DNA of 64,000 nucleotides from Vibrio cyclitrophicus (GTDB lineage: Bacteria > Pseudomonadota > Gammaproteobacteria > Enterobacterales > Vibrionaceae), in assembly GCF_024347435.1 (NCBI RefSeq), contig NZ_AP025480.1, positions 3,348,001 through 3,412,000 on the forward strand, given 5' to 3'. Shown piece after piece: positions 13,411-23,720 of this stretch (the stretch's first letter is position 1; each line of letters begins with the position of its first letter). The notes beneath the pieces are model-generated. The model saw nothing but the letters and a program-made list of their open reading frames with translations, made no database searches and was not told where the DNA came from. The translations under genes were made by a program, and so were the position numbers.

Positions 13411-13446
13411 GAGGTCGCATTATAGAGATTTCGATCACACTGGCAA
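13411..13446 (-). promoter_or_regulatory. rRNA operon promoter P1
   Basis: On the minus strand TTGCCA (13441-13446) and TATAAT (13419-13424) are 16 bases apart. They are followed by the GC-rich discriminator GCGACC that makes rRNA promoters sensitive to ppGpp and initiating NTPs. Upstream, 13447-13500 is rich in A and T tracts and looks like an UP element. P1 and P2 are about 120 bases apart. Confidence 0.85.
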
Positions 13447-13566
13447 GCCCTTTTTGAAGTTTTTCTTACTTTTTTGATTGTTCGAGCGTTTTTTGTTCAA
13501 AACACCTCATTATCACTAGTATTCCTCTTAATTAAGGGCTTAAGGTACCTATATAAAGGAGGACTT

Positions 13567-14112
13567 ATGAGTTCAATACGCAGTTATAAAGGAATATCCC
13601 CTCAGATTGGACAAGGTGTCTATATAGATACAAGTTCGGTACTGGTTGGTGATATCAAAATCGGTGACGACTCTAGCGTGTGGCCTTTGGTTGCAGCTCG
13701 AGGAGATGTTAACCACATTCATATTGGGGAGAGAACGAATATCCAAGACGGCAGTGTCTTGCATGTCACCCATAAGAATGCAGAAAACCCTGACGGTTAT
13801 CCTCTATTAATAGGTAATGATGTCACTATCGGACATAAAGTAATGCTGCATGGCTGTACTATTGAAGATCGCGTACTTGTTGGCATGGGAGCTATCGTGC
13901 TTGATGGCGTTATTGTTAAAGAAGAAGTGATGATTGGTGCTGGTAGCTTAGTTCCACCTAATAAGGTACTTGAAAGCGGTTATCTATATGTAGGAAGCCC
14001 AGTAAAACAAGCACGCCCATTAAATGATAAAGAGCGTGCCTTTTTACAGAAGTCAGCTGACAACTATGTTCAGAATAAAAACGACTATCTAGACTCTGTA
14101 CTGCCAGTCTAA
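13567..14112 (+). CDS. yrdA: Gamma-class carbonic anhydrase family protein YrdA
   Basis: This 181-residue left-handed beta-helix protein carries repeated hexapeptides ([LIV]-G-x4) through most of its length. Three metal-site histidines are suggested by HVTH, then GHKVMLHGC. This places it with the gamma-carbonic-anhydrase-like YrdA/CaiE family; whether it hydrates CO2 is not known from sequence. The start is the ATG at 13567, with AAAGGAGG four bases upstream. A longer frame from 13474 runs into the rRNA promoter's UP region and is unlikely. Its stop overlaps the convergent DUF1488 gene by 4 bases. Confidence 0.9.
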   Translation: MSSIRSYKGISPQIGQGVYIDTSSVLVGDIKIGDDSSVWPLVAARGDVNHIHIGERTNIQDGSVLHVTHKNAENPDGYPLLIGNDVTIGHKVMLHGCTIEDRVLVGMGAIVLDGVIVKEEVMIGAGSLVPPNKVLESGYLYVGSPVKQARPLNDKERAFLQKSADNYVQNKNDYLDSVLPV

Positions 14113-14378
14113 AGCATTTTGATTTGAATCCGATTAGAGGAGTCATACTCCTCTTCTTCTATTAACTCTTCAGCTAGCTCTTCAATATCAAAACGTAACT
14201 CTGAAAAAATAACTAAAGCTTGATCGCCTTCTCCTATCTCTTTACCAGCTAATCGAGATAGTTCCTCAATAGACATTACACACTCAATCAGGGCGCCCGA
14301 CTGCTGCGCAGGGAAGGTGATTGATTGATTCTCTTCATCCCAATCTTGTATATCCGGAAATAGAATTGATTGATTCAT
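14109..14378 (-). CDS. DUF1488 family protein
   Basis: This small acidic protein of 89 residues has a C-terminal half loaded with glutamate (EELAEELIEEEEYD). It matches the DUF1488 family, of unknown function, common next to aroE in vibrios. The ATG is 17 bases downstream of the aroE stop on the same strand, so the pair is probably co-transcribed. The gene ends convergently inside the last codons of yrdA (4-base overlap). No catalytic motif is visible. Confidence 0.8.
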   Translation of the reverse strand: MNQSILFPDIQDWDEENQSITFPAQQSGALIECVMSIEELSRLAGKEIGEGDQALVIFSELRFDIEELAEELIEEEEYDSSNRIQIKML

Positions 14379-14395
14379 TTTTTATAAATACCTTC

Positions 14396-15226
14396 TTACA
14401 TCTCTAGGTTTTTACGTAATTCTCTTAAAATCTGTTTTGTTCCCGGACGAAGGCCACGCCAAAGCATAAAGCTTTCTGCTGCCTGTCCCACTAACATGCC
14501 CAAACCATCATAAGCAGCATGAACACCATTATCTAATGCCCATTGATTAAATACGGTAGTTCCCGAACCGTAAACCATGTCATAAACGGAACTATTCGAA
14601 TTAAAGATAATCTCAGAAACTTCAGGAAGCTGACCACTTAGACCAGATGAGGTCGAGTTAATGATGACATCAAACCCTTCATTAACATCGCTTAATCCCA
14701 TTCCTTTAATGTTTCCATATGAAGAAAACATCTCAGCCAGAAGTTCAGCCTTTGAACTAGTTCGATTTGCGACCACCAACTGTTTTGGCTTTTGGTCGAG
14801 AAGAGGTTGAATCACTCCTCTCGCAGCACCACCAGCGCCAAGAAGAAGAACGCGAGCTCCTTTTAACGCAACTTGATGTTGAAGCAGATCTTGAACTAAA
14901 CCCTCACCATCGGTGTTATCACCAATGATTTCTCCGTCATCGAGCTTCTTAAGTGTGTTTACAGCACCAGCTAGTTCAGCCCTTTCAGTTAGGCGATTGG
15001 CAAACTGATACGCATCTTCTTTAAAAGGTGCTGTGACATTACATCCTCTACCACCTTCGCTGAAAAAGGCTTTCGCAGCAGTGATAAATTCACCATGTTC
15101 TGGCTGTAATGCTGTATAGGTAAGTTGTTGGCTGGTTTGGCGAGCAAATAATGTGTGAATGAATGGCGATTTGCTTTGACCAATAGGGTTACCGAAAACG
15201 GCATAACGATCTACTTGCTGTGTCAT
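14396..15226 (-). CDS. aroE: Shikimate dehydrogenase (NADP)
   Basis: Reduces 3-dehydroshikimate to shikimate in aromatic amino acid synthesis. The 276 residues match the family. The substrate domain opens with [17 protein letters not shown]. The catalytic lysine is in NVTAPFKE (K69) and its aspartate partner in NTDGEG (D106). The NADP Rossmann loop is [10 protein letters not shown], followed by NRT, the phosphate-binding cue. It lies upstream of the DUF1488 gene and downstream of hemF, from which a terminator separates it. Confidence 0.97.
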   Translation of the reverse strand: MTQQVDRYAVFGNPIGQSKSPFIHTLFARQTSQQLTYTALQPEHGEFITAAKAFFSEGGRGCNVTAPFKEDAYQFANRLTERAELAGAVNTLKKLDDGEIIGDNTDGEGLVQDLLQHQVALKGARVLLLGAGGAARGVIQPLLDQKPKQLVVANRTSSKAELLAEMFSSYGNIKGMGLSDVNEGFDVIINSTSSGLSGQLPEVSEIIFNSNSSVYDMVYGSGTTVFNQWALDNGVHAAYDGLGMLVGQAAESFMLWRGLRPGTKQILRELRKNLEM

Positions 15227-15244
15227 ATCCTTACCTAACAGAAA

Positions 15245-15275
15245 TAAAAAAGGGTCTTCTATATAGATGACCCTA
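15245..15275 (-). terminator. Intrinsic terminator after hemF
   Basis: On the minus strand AGGGTC and GACCCT enclose a nested TCTA/TAGA stem and are followed by six T. It lies 26 bases past the hemF stop and before aroE. Confidence 0.8.
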
Positions 15276-15301
15276 TCACTATCCCTATAAGGAAGGAAGA
15301 A

Positions 15302-16796
<1,495 letters not shown>

Positions 16797-16903
16797 GGGC
16801 TGCCTCGTTAATTCAGTTATCAAACTCGCTAAGTGTACAAATTATCATTCACTGTGACTAAAGCTATTTGTTTATAAAATGTATCAATTAACAACTTAGA
16901 CTG

Positions 16904-16919
16904 ACGCAAACGTTTTCCT
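16904..16919. promoter_or_regulatory. PurR operator upstream of purEK
   Basis: ACGCAAACGTTTTCCT matches every fixed position of the E. coli PurR consensus ANGCAANCGNTTNCNT. It overlaps the -35 region of the predicted purE promoter, so a purine-liganded repressor bound here would block RNA polymerase. Confidence 0.9.
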
Positions 16920-16941
16920 TAGGCAGTTTTACCCGTATAAT
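16913..16941 (+). promoter_or_regulatory. purEK promoter
   Basis: TATAAT at 16936-16941 follows TTTTCC (16913-16918) with a 17-base spacer, giving a leader of about 45 bases to the purE ATG. The weak -35 box lies inside the PurR site. Confidence 0.75.
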
Positions 16942-16991
16942 GCGCGCAAAATATCTAATCACTAATTAAATCGTACCTGAAGGAGTTTGAG

Positions 16992-17477
16992 ATGACTGTC
17001 GGTATTATCATGGGTTCTAAATCTGATTGGCCAACAATGAAGCTAGCTGCAGAAATGTTGGATCAGTTTGGCGTGGCGTACGAAACAAAAGTGGTTTCTG
17101 CTCACCGCACACCTCAGTTGCTTGCAGACTACGCAACCAGTGCGAAAGAGCGCGGTATTAAAGTGATTATTGCGGGTGCGGGTGGTGCTGCGCATCTTCC
17201 GGGTATGGCTGCAGCTTTCACAAGCGTACCTGTTCTTGGTGTTCCCGTTCAGTCTAAAGCACTGAAAGGCATGGACTCTCTGCTTTCTATTGTACAAATG
17301 CCAAAAGGTATCGCGGTAGGTACTCTGGCTATCGGTGAAGCTGGTGCTGCTAACGCTGGTATCCTAGCCGCGCAAATCATTGGTACTCACAATGAAGAAG
17401 TGATGGCAAAAGTAGAAGCGTTCCGCTCTGAGCAAACAGAAACGGTTCTGGCTAATCCAAACCCTGCAGAGGACTAA
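16992..17477 (+). CDS. purE: N5-carboxyaminoimidazole ribonucleotide mutase
   Basis: Moves the carboxyl group of N5-CAIR to carbon 4 in purine synthesis. At 161 residues it is the class I bacterial PurE that works with PurK. Key features are GSKSDWPTM near the N-terminus, the catalytic histidine in SAHRTP (H38), and [17 protein letters not shown] precedes the ATG. PurK begins five bases after the stop, so the genes form the classical purEK operon under the PurR box. Confidence 0.97.
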   Translation: MTVGIIMGSKSDWPTMKLAAEMLDQFGVAYETKVVSAHRTPQLLADYATSAKERGIKVIIAGAGGAAHLPGMAAAFTSVPVLGVPVQSKALKGMDSLLSIVQMPKGIAVGTLAIGEAGAANAGILAAQIIGTHNEEVMAKVEAFRSEQTETVLANPNPAED

Positions 17478-17482
17478 TTCCC

Positions 17483-18613
17483 ATGCATGTTCTTGTGTTA
17501 GGCGCGGGCCAACTTGCTCGCATGATGTCCCTAGCTGGGGCACCACTGAATATTGAAATTTCTGCTTTTGATGTTGGCAGCAAAAATATTGTTCACCCAT
17601 TAACGCAAGCGATTCTAGGCAGCGGCTTAGAAAATGCGATTGAGCGTGCGGACGTCATTACTGCTGAATTCGAACATATCCCTCACGATGTACTTGAGGT
17701 GTGTGAGCGCAGCGGTAAGTTCTTACCGACAACAGAAGCAATCAAAGCTGGCGGTGATCGTCGCCTTGAAAAAGCCCTGTTAGACGAAGCAAATGTGAAA
17801 AATGCCAAGTACTACGTGATTAATTCTCGCGAAGACTTTGACGCTGCGATCGCTCACGTTGGCTTACCAATGGTATTGAAGAGCACACTTGGCGGCTACG
17901 ATGGCAAAGGTCAATGGCGCTTAAAGACATTAGACAATGTTGACACGACATGGACAGAAATGGCGGAGTGCATTGCCGCAACAGATAACCAAGCAATTGT
18001 GGCTGAAGAGTTCGTCCCGTTTGATCGCGAAGTCTCACTGGTCGGTGCTCGTGGTATCAATGGCGATATTCAAGTGTACCCACTGGCTGAGAATGTTCAC
18101 ACCGATGGCGTGTTGAGCTTATCGACAGCAATTGATGACATTGAACTGCAAGAGCAAGCGAAAACCATGTTCACCTCAGTTGCAGAGCGTTTGGATTACG
18201 TTGGTGTGTTGGCGCTTGAATTCTTTGATGTTAAAGGTTCACTGCTTGTAAATGAGATTGCACCACGTGTTCATAACTCTGGCCACTGGACTCAACAAGG
18301 TGCTGAAACTTGTCAGTTTGAAAATCACCTACGTGCCGTATGTGGAATGCCACTAGGCAGCACTAAACTGATTCGTCCCACGGCAATGATCAACATTCTT
18401 GGCGAAGATACCCTCCCTGAGGCTATTCTGGCTCAAGACGGTTGTCATGTTCATTGGTATGGCAAAGAGAAGCGTGCGGGTCGTAAGATGGGCCACATCA
18501 ATGTGAGCGCTGACTACAACGCCGAGCTGCAAAGAACATTATGTTCATTGGCAAACATTCTCGATAAGCAAGCCTACCCTGCTGTTCATGAATTTGCAGA
18601 GCAACTGAAGTAA
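17483..18613 (+). CDS. purK: N5-carboxyaminoimidazole ribonucleotide synthase
   Basis: An ATP-grasp enzyme that uses ATP and bicarbonate to carboxylate AIR, feeding PurE. The 376-residue sequence has the N-terminal [11 protein letters not shown] loop, a central ATP-grasp block with [15 protein letters not shown], and the metal-binding [16 protein letters not shown] near residue 250. This last segment is diagnostic for PurK. It shares the purEK transcript and ends at a terminator facing yrdD. Confidence 0.97.
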   Translation: MHVLVLGAGQLARMMSLAGAPLNIEISAFDVGSKNIVHPLTQAILGSGLENAIERADVITAEFEHIPHDVLEVCERSGKFLPTTEAIKAGGDRRLEKALLDEANVKNAKYYVINSREDFDAAIAHVGLPMVLKSTLGGYDGKGQWRLKTLDNVDTTWTEMAECIAATDNQAIVAEEFVPFDREVSLVGARGINGDIQVYPLAENVHTDGVLSLSTAIDDIELQEQAKTMFTSVAERLDYVGVLALEFFDVKGSLLVNEIAPRVHNSGHWTQQGAETCQFENHLRAVCGMPLGSTKLIRPTAMINILGEDTLPEAILAQDGCHVHWYGKEKRAGRKMGHINVSADYNAELQRTLCSLANILDKQAYPAVHEFAEQLK

Positions 18614-18637
18614 GCTTTCATTGTGGGTTTAATATAG

Positions 18638-18666
18638 AAACGGCGCTCATTGAGCGCCGTTTTTGT
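18638..18666. terminator. Bidirectional terminator between purK and yrdD
   Basis: AACGGCGCTC-ATT-GAGCGCCGTT makes a 10-bp GC-rich stem. A T run follows on the plus strand and an AT-rich tail on the other, fitting the convergent genes. Confidence 0.85.
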
Positions 18667-18681
18667 GTCTATAACATAAGG

Positions 18682-19251
18682 TTATTGAGATTGAATGTGG
18701 TGACACTTGCGATCAGCACATTGCTTCTTAGTACCACTGGCCGTTTTCTTCTCCAGCAACAATGGAAACAAGCATTCTTCACAACGACCTATAACAGGTG
18801 GCTGATTAACGGCGAATTTACACTTAGGGTAGTTATCACAAGCATAGAAGATTTTGCCATAGCGAGATTTACGCTCAACCAAATGGCCTCTGCCACACTC
18901 AGGGCAAGCAACAAGTGGCTGCTCTTCAGGCCGTTCTTTCGGTTGGTCCAAAGATTCGATGTGATTACACTCTGGATAGCTGCTACAACCAATAAACATC
19001 CCAAAGCGACCTTGCCTTAATACCAATTCGTTTTGGCATTTAGGACATGGTACACCCAGCTCTTTCACCACATGGCCATCGTTTTGATGTAGGGGTTTGA
19101 TGTAATCGCAACTTGGATACTGCTTGCAGCCTAAAAATGGACCGTGCTTACCATGGCGAAGCTGAAGCTCTCCACCACACTGTGGACATGGTTCATGCTC
19201 TAGTGCATGTTCATGTGCTGAAAAAAGCTGATTATCAATCTTACTACTCAT
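18682..19251 (-). CDS. yrdD: Topoisomerase-type zinc-finger protein YrdD
   Basis: This 189-residue protein is made almost entirely of C4 zinc fingers like the C-terminal repeats of DNA topoisomerase I. CPQC...CKQYPSC, CPKC...CSSYPEC and CPEC...CDNYPKC are three canonical fingers at about 22-48, 69-94 and 114-141. A fourth divergent CEEC...CADRKC ends the protein. There is no topoisomerase catalytic domain. It probably binds DNA or RNA, but its role is unknown. It lies after smg and dprA in one minus-strand cluster, as in other gammaproteobacteria. Confidence 0.88.
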   Translation of the reverse strand: MSSKIDNQLFSAHEHALEHEPCPQCGGELQLRHGKHGPFLGCKQYPSCDYIKPLHQNDGHVVKELGVPCPKCQNELVLRQGRFGMFIGCSSYPECNHIESLDQPKERPEEQPLVACPECGRGHLVERKSRYGKIFYACDNYPKCKFAVNQPPVIGRCEECLFPLLLEKKTASGTKKQCADRKCHHIQSQ

Positions 19252-19263
19252 GACAAGCCTGTA

Positions 19264-19740
19264 TTAATGCAAGATACCTTGCTCTTTGGTGTACAACAGC
19301 TCTTCCATTTGCGTGTAAGCACTTTCATTACCCGGCACATTAAATAGCACCATTAAGATAATCCATTTCAGATCATCCAATTCAAATTCGTTGGTCTCAA
19401 GCCCCATCACACGATCAATCACCATTTCACGAATCTCTGTTGTGAGTACATTGATCTGCTCAAGGAACAGTAAGAAACCTCGACACTCCATATTAATACG
19501 TGAAATCTCTCGACTGGTATAAATACGCATCGAGGTATTGGAACACACACTAATCGCCGCTTGGTTCTCGGTATCTTGCAATGCTGCAAGATCTTCTAAC
19601 CAATGGAGAGCCTTATAAATATCATCTTGGTGAAACCCTGCTCGAAGAAGCTCATCTTCCAGCTCATCTTGATCCACCTGCAATTCAGAATCGCTATGGA
19701 TGTAGGTTTCAAACAAGTACATCAGTATGTCCATCATCAT
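19264..19740 (-). CDS. smg: Smg family protein (DUF494)
   Basis: This 158-residue acidic protein of the Smg/DUF494 family starts [19 protein letters not shown], the conserved opening of that family. No enzymatic motif or membrane segment is visible and the function is not established. The ATG is 3 bases after the dprA stop, and yrdD follows after 12 bases, so dprA-smg-yrdD is one transcription unit. Confidence 0.88.
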   Translation of the reverse strand: MMMDILMYLFETYIHSDSELQVDQDELEDELLRAGFHQDDIYKALHWLEDLAALQDTENQAAISVCSNTSMRIYTSREISRINMECRGFLLFLEQINVLTTEIREMVIDRVMGLETNEFELDDLKWIILMVLFNVPGNESAYTQMEELLYTKEQGILH

Positions 19741-19743
19741 AGC

Positions 19744-20856
19744 TTAGCCTCTCCCCTTTCGAATATAGCCACCGGAAACTGCAACAACATGCCCTGAGAG
19801 CTCAAGCTCCAAAAGCTGCATCATGACCTCATGCACAGGTATATGGGTTCTCTGTGCCAAAATATCAACGGGTGTCGCCTCTAACCCTACGTTAGCGAAC
19901 AGCTGTGGAAATGGCAATTGTTCATTTTCCCCAATACTGGACGTAGGTTCGAACAAACTGGGCTGCTGATCAATAGACCAGTCTAACAGACTCTTTATTT
20001 CAATCAGAACATCTTGAGCACTCTGTACCAAACATGCACCAGCTTTGATTAAACTATTCCCTCCACGACTGGTTGGGCTATGAATAGAACCTGGAAGCGC
20101 GAAAACCTCGCGCCCCTGCTCCATGGCATAGCGAGCCGTAATCAAAGAGCCACTTTTCTCAGCTGCTTCAACCACTAAGGTTCCGAGCGATAAACCACTT
20201 ATAATACGGTTACGACGAGGAAAATGTTCAGGTCGTGGTTTGGCATCTGGACGGAACTCTGAAATCAACGCACCATTCTCACAAATTCTATCCGCTAAAT
20301 TTCGGTGTCGGACAGGATAAATAGAATCCAAACCCGAACCCAACACAGCAAAAGTTTCCCCACCCTTATCTAGAGCACCATCATGAGCATAGCCATCGAT
20401 ACCGAGCGCTAAGCCACTGGTGACAATCAAACCGTTTTGAACGAACTCTTTGGCGAAAGACTTCGCGGTTTGCAACCCTTCGAGACTAGCATTGCGACTG
20501 CCGACCATCGCGATTTGAGGCTCAATCAATTTTTCAACATGACCTTTAACAAAAAGCACACTTGGCGCAGAGGCGGTCTCATTCAGCAGTTTGGGGTAAT
20601 GAGGGCAATTCGGGGTAAGGATGTGATGGTTGGGTTGTCTTGCTTGCCACGCTAAGCAAGCCTCCACTTCTCTTGGGGCTTGCTCTCTTAAATAAGCAAT
20701 TTGCTTGGCAGACAGACCAAGCGCTTGCAGTTGCTGACTTGAGTAACCAACAATATTCGAAGGGGAATCAATGCTCAGCAATCGAGAAAGTCGCTTGCCA
20801 CCCAATTGCGGAACAAAGCTCAGAGAGAGCCAAGCGATCAGTGGTTGCTCATTCAC
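19744..20856 (-). CDS. dprA: DNA-processing protein DprA (Smf)
   Basis: Protects incoming single-stranded DNA during natural transformation and loads RecA on it. The 370-residue protein has an N-terminal SAM-like part, the Rossmann core with MVGSRNAS, TSGLALGIDGYAHDGAL and LGSGLDSIYP, the family signature FPRRNRIISGLSLGTLVVEA near 210-230, and a C-terminal winged-helix DML1-like domain. Vibrios are naturally competent, and comM in this window is a second competence gene. The start codon overlaps the stop of the upstream LysM gene by 4 bases, suggesting translational coupling. Confidence 0.96.
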   Translation of the reverse strand: MNEQPLIAWLSLSFVPQLGGKRLSRLLSIDSPSNIVGYSSQQLQALGLSAKQIAYLREQAPREVEACLAWQARQPNHHILTPNCPHYPKLLNETASAPSVLFVKGHVEKLIEPQIAMVGSRNASLEGLQTAKSFAKEFVQNGLIVTSGLALGIDGYAHDGALDKGGETFAVLGSGLDSIYPVRHRNLADRICENGALISEFRPDAKPRPEHFPRRNRIISGLSLGTLVVEAAEKSGSLITARYAMEQGREVFALPGSIHSPTSRGGNSLIKAGACLVQSAQDVLIEIKSLLDWSIDQQPSLFEPTSSIGENEQLPFPQLFANVGLEATPVDILAQRTHIPVHEVMMQLLELELSGHVVAVSGGYIRKGRG

Positions 20857-21944
20857 TTGGTGCCCTTAACCTCTTCCTTCAAAGCAAGGTCCACAGGCGA
20901 TACCGCCAGAATGCCATTGCTAACCGGTTTTGAGCTCTGAGTAATCAGGGCGAGACTAAAATACTCGTAAGGGCGGATGACCATCAAACTACCGAGCGAG
21001 GTACTTGGCAATTGCACCTTATCGCTCGCCGCTGACTCTTTGTAGCTGTATTCACCTTGCTTACCAAACACCACAGCGCCGTTTTCGCTGAGGGTAAACA
21101 TAGAGCCTTGGCGAAGATTGTCCTGTGAGCCTTTATTGATAACGACCACCTGATTCTTTGCACTGTATTGGCTGCCATCTAATGAACCCAATATATTAGC
21201 AAACTGCCCTGCAGCACTAGGCGCTGGATAAAATGTGGTTGAGAGCTTCACCTGATCGACACCAAGCTCAGGCAACACTAGATCGTTAAGCAGCACCTCT
21301 TGCAGTTGGGTCTCGATCTGTAAGCGACTGAACTCAGCGTCCACTTCTTTTAAGCGTGCCGTGGCGACCAAACGTAACGAGGTCATACTCGCCTGAGGTA
21401 GCTGTCGCTGGTAAGTTTCGACGGCGCGGTAGATACCCCACTTGGGATACTGCTGTTTACCCGAGATAAATAACCGGTCTTCACCCGATAAGAAACGTTT
21501 ACCATCGCTTGTCCCCAACACTCGTTGAGCTGATTGGATATCTTGCTGCTCAACCAAGCGGTCAGATTGTAGATATGGCAGAACCAGCCCCTCGTTGACG
21601 GTAGGCACCGCTTTCTTCTCAGAGACACGAATCTTAGGGCTCAGTTTAATTACAGGCTTTAGGCTCAATACAGGCTCGCCATTAATCCAAACCAAAGACA
21701 ATTTATCTCCGGGGTAAATAAGGTGAGGGTTTTCTATCTCTGGATTTACTTGCCACAACCTCGGCCACAACCAAGGACTATCGAGATACATCGTGGAAAT
21801 ATCCCATAAGGTATCGCCCTTAACTACGACATAAACCTGAGGTGCATCCTGCCTAATGGTTAAAGGTTGCTCACTATTTTCAGCCATAACGGTGAACGAA
21901 AGTGAGGCACAAACGAGAGAAAAAATAGAAGAAAAATGACGCAT
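20853..21944 (-). CDS. LysM-domain envelope protein
   Basis: This 363-residue exported protein begins with a signal peptide (RHFSSIFSLVCASLSFTVMA, cut near MAEN). A single LysM peptidoglycan-binding domain follows at about 37-88 (VVKGDTLWDISTMY ... NPHLIYPGDKLSL). The remaining 270 residues have no motif I recognise; they look soluble and mixed alpha-beta. The family sits between dprA and def in vibrios and many gammaproteobacteria. It overlaps dprA by 4 bases and is divergent from def with a 140-base gap. A cell-wall-associated role is inferred only from LysM. Confidence 0.85.
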   Translation of the reverse strand: MRHFSSIFSLVCASLSFTVMAENSEQPLTIRQDAPQVYVVVKGDTLWDISTMYLDSPWLWPRLWQVNPEIENPHLIYPGDKLSLVWINGEPVLSLKPVIKLSPKIRVSEKKAVPTVNEGLVLPYLQSDRLVEQQDIQSAQRVLGTSDGKRFLSGEDRLFISGKQQYPKWGIYRAVETYQRQLPQASMTSLRLVATARLKEVDAEFSRLQIETQLQEVLLNDLVLPELGVDQVKLSTTFYPAPSAAGQFANILGSLDGSQYSAKNQVVVINKGSQDNLRQGSMFTLSENGAVVFGKQGEYSYKESAASDKVQLPSTSLGSLMVIRPYEYFSLALITQSSKPVSNGILAVSPVDLALKEEVKGTK

Positions 21945-22084
21945 GACCTAGGTTCCTTGGTCTGAATATATGACATCTGATTTGAGAATTACCTTCAGGA
22001 TGCTGTCATTTGACCTCTAAAATGTCTAGAATTGAGCCAACAAGGTTTAAGCTGTTTCGGCACAGTTCAATATTTCGAGTGTAT

Positions 22085-22597
22085 ATGTCTGTATTACAAG
22101 TATTAACATTACCAGATGATCGTCTACGTACCGTGGCGAAACCGGTAAAAGAAGTTACCCCAGAGATTCAAAAGTTCGTTGATGACATGATTGAAACCAT
22201 GTACGACGAAGAAGGTATCGGCCTTGCGGCAACGCAAGTAGATTTCCACCAACGCATCGTTGTTATCGATATTTCAGAAACACGTGATGAACCTATTGTT
22301 CTGATCAACCCTGAAATTACCGAGAAGCGTGGCGAAGATGGTATCGAAGAAGGCTGTCTATCTGTACCCGGCGCTCGAGCTCTAGTACCTCGCGCTGCAG
22401 AAGTAACAGTTAAAGCATTGGACCGCGAAGGCAACGAATTCACATTCGACGCTGACGACCTTCTGGCTATCTGTGTTCAGCACGAACTTGACCACCTAGA
22501 AGGTAAGTTGTTTGTTGATTACCTATCGCCACTAAAGCGCAAACGTATTCAAGATAAGCTAGCGAAGATTAAACGTTTCAACGAGAAACAAGGTTAA
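22085..22597 (+). CDS. def: Peptide deformylase
   Basis: Removes the formyl group from the N-terminal methionine of new proteins. The 170-residue enzyme has all three metal-site motifs: GIGLAATQ (44-51), EGCLSVPG with C91, and QHELDH with H133, E134 and H137. I chose the ATG at 22085 ([12 protein letters not shown]), which gives the family length; an earlier ATG at 22010 would add 25 atypical residues. The ribosome site is weak. fmt follows after 38 bases, pairing the removing and the adding enzymes of N-formylation, as in most bacteria. Confidence 0.97.
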   Translation: MSVLQVLTLPDDRLRTVAKPVKEVTPEIQKFVDDMIETMYDEEGIGLAATQVDFHQRIVVIDISETRDEPIVLINPEITEKRGEDGIEEGCLSVPGARALVPRAAEVTVKALDREGNEFTFDADDLLAICVQHELDHLEGKLFVDYLSPLKRKRIQDKLAKIKRFNEKQG

Positions 22598-22635
22598 TAA
22601 CCGCTGCTATTACTAAATTAAGAAGGAAGTCTACC

Positions 22636-23601
22636 TTGAGTCAATCTTTAAGAATTGTCTTCGCAGGTACTCCGGATTTCGCCGCCCGTCACTTGGCGGC
22701 GTTGTTGTCTTCGGAGCATGAAGTTATTGCTGTTTACACACAGCCAGATCGTCCAGCAGGCCGCGGTAAAAAACTGACTGCGAGCCCGGTAAAAAACATC
22801 GCACTTGAAAACAATATTCCGGTTTACCAACCAGAAAACTTCAAGTCAGATGAAGCTAAGCAAGAGCTAGCAGATTTGAATGCTGACATCATGGTTGTTG
22901 TCGCTTACGGCTTATTGCTTCCACAAGCTGTATTAGATACGCCTCGCTTAGGTTGTATCAACGTGCATGGTTCAATCCTGCCACGCTGGCGTGGTGCTGC
23001 TCCGATCCAACGCTCTATCTGGGCGGGCGATAAAGAGACTGGCGTGACGATCATGCAGATGGATATCGGCCTAGATACCGGTGATATGCTAAGCATCGCA
23101 ACGCTACCAATCGAATCTACAGATACCAGTGCGTCAATGTACGAAAAGTTAGCTGGTCTTGGTCCTGATGCTCTTGTTGAGTGTTTAGCAGACATCGCTT
23201 CTGGTAAGGCTGTTGCTGAGAAGCAAGATGACGAGCTTGCTAACTACGCGAAGAAGCTGAGCAAAGAAGAAGCAAAAATTGATTGGAATGACAGTGCAGA
23301 ACACATCGAACGTTGTGTGCGCGCTTTCAACCCATGGCCAATGAGTCACTTTGCGATTACTGATAGCAGCTCTAATGATGAAAAAAGCATTAAAGTTTGG
23401 CAGACACGTGTTGATGAAGAATCGACGTCTGCGCCAGCTGGCTCAATAATCAAAGCAGATAAGACTGGTATTTATGTTGCGACTGGCGACAAAGTACTAG
23501 TATTGGAACAGTTACAAGTTCCAGGCAAAAAAGCTATGTCAGTTCAAGATATCTTGAACTCACGTGCAAGCTGGTTTGAAGTTGGTACTCAACTTTCTTA
23601 A
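22636..23601 (+). CDS. fmt: Methionyl-tRNA formyltransferase
   Basis: Adds a formyl group to initiator Met-tRNA. The 321-residue protein has the N-terminal formyltransferase core with [12 protein letters not shown], the active-site segment [15 protein letters not shown], then the catalytic [14 protein letters not shown]-terminal tRNA-binding barrel follows from about 210. The start is TTG, supported by AGAAGGAAG seven bases upstream and by correct family length. It forms a def-fmt-rsmB cluster. Confidence 0.96.
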   Translation: MSQSLRIVFAGTPDFAARHLAALLSSEHEVIAVYTQPDRPAGRGKKLTASPVKNIALENNIPVYQPENFKSDEAKQELADLNADIMVVVAYGLLLPQAVLDTPRLGCINVHGSILPRWRGAAPIQRSIWAGDKETGVTIMQMDIGLDTGDMLSIATLPIESTDTSASMYEKLAGLGPDALVECLADIASGKAVAEKQDDELANYAKKLSKEEAKIDWNDSAEHIERCVRAFNPWPMSHFAITDSSSNDEKSIKVWQTRVDEESTSAPAGSIIKADKTGIYVATGDKVLVLEQLQVPGKKAMSVQDILNSRASWFEVGTQLS

Positions 23602-23672
23602 CCGCTTTAAAGCTACTCAATATGTACTTAAAAACGTGTAGCTTGTAAAAACACAGTTTAGAAAACCTTTAC

Positions 23673-23690
23673 GAGGGCAGAGATGCCCTC
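23673..23690 (+). promoter_or_regulatory. Hairpin directly before the rsmB start region
   Basis: GAGGGCA-GAGA-TGCCCTC forms a perfect 7-bp stem with a GNRA-like loop, ending at the base before the ATG at 23691 and 30 bases before the preferred rsmB ATG. No T run follows, so it is not a terminator. It may affect rsmB translation. Confidence 0.45.
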
Positions 23691-23720
23691 ATGTATTCAA
23701 ATAAATATTCGGTACCCCTC

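Noticed and set aside
13474..13566. Extended N-terminus of yrdA
   Set aside because: It would run through the rRNA promoter's UP region, while the ATG at 13567 has a near-perfect AAAGGAGG.
22280..22292. AACACGTGATG in def as a parS half-site
   Set aside because: Too few matching bases, and within a conserved coding stretch.
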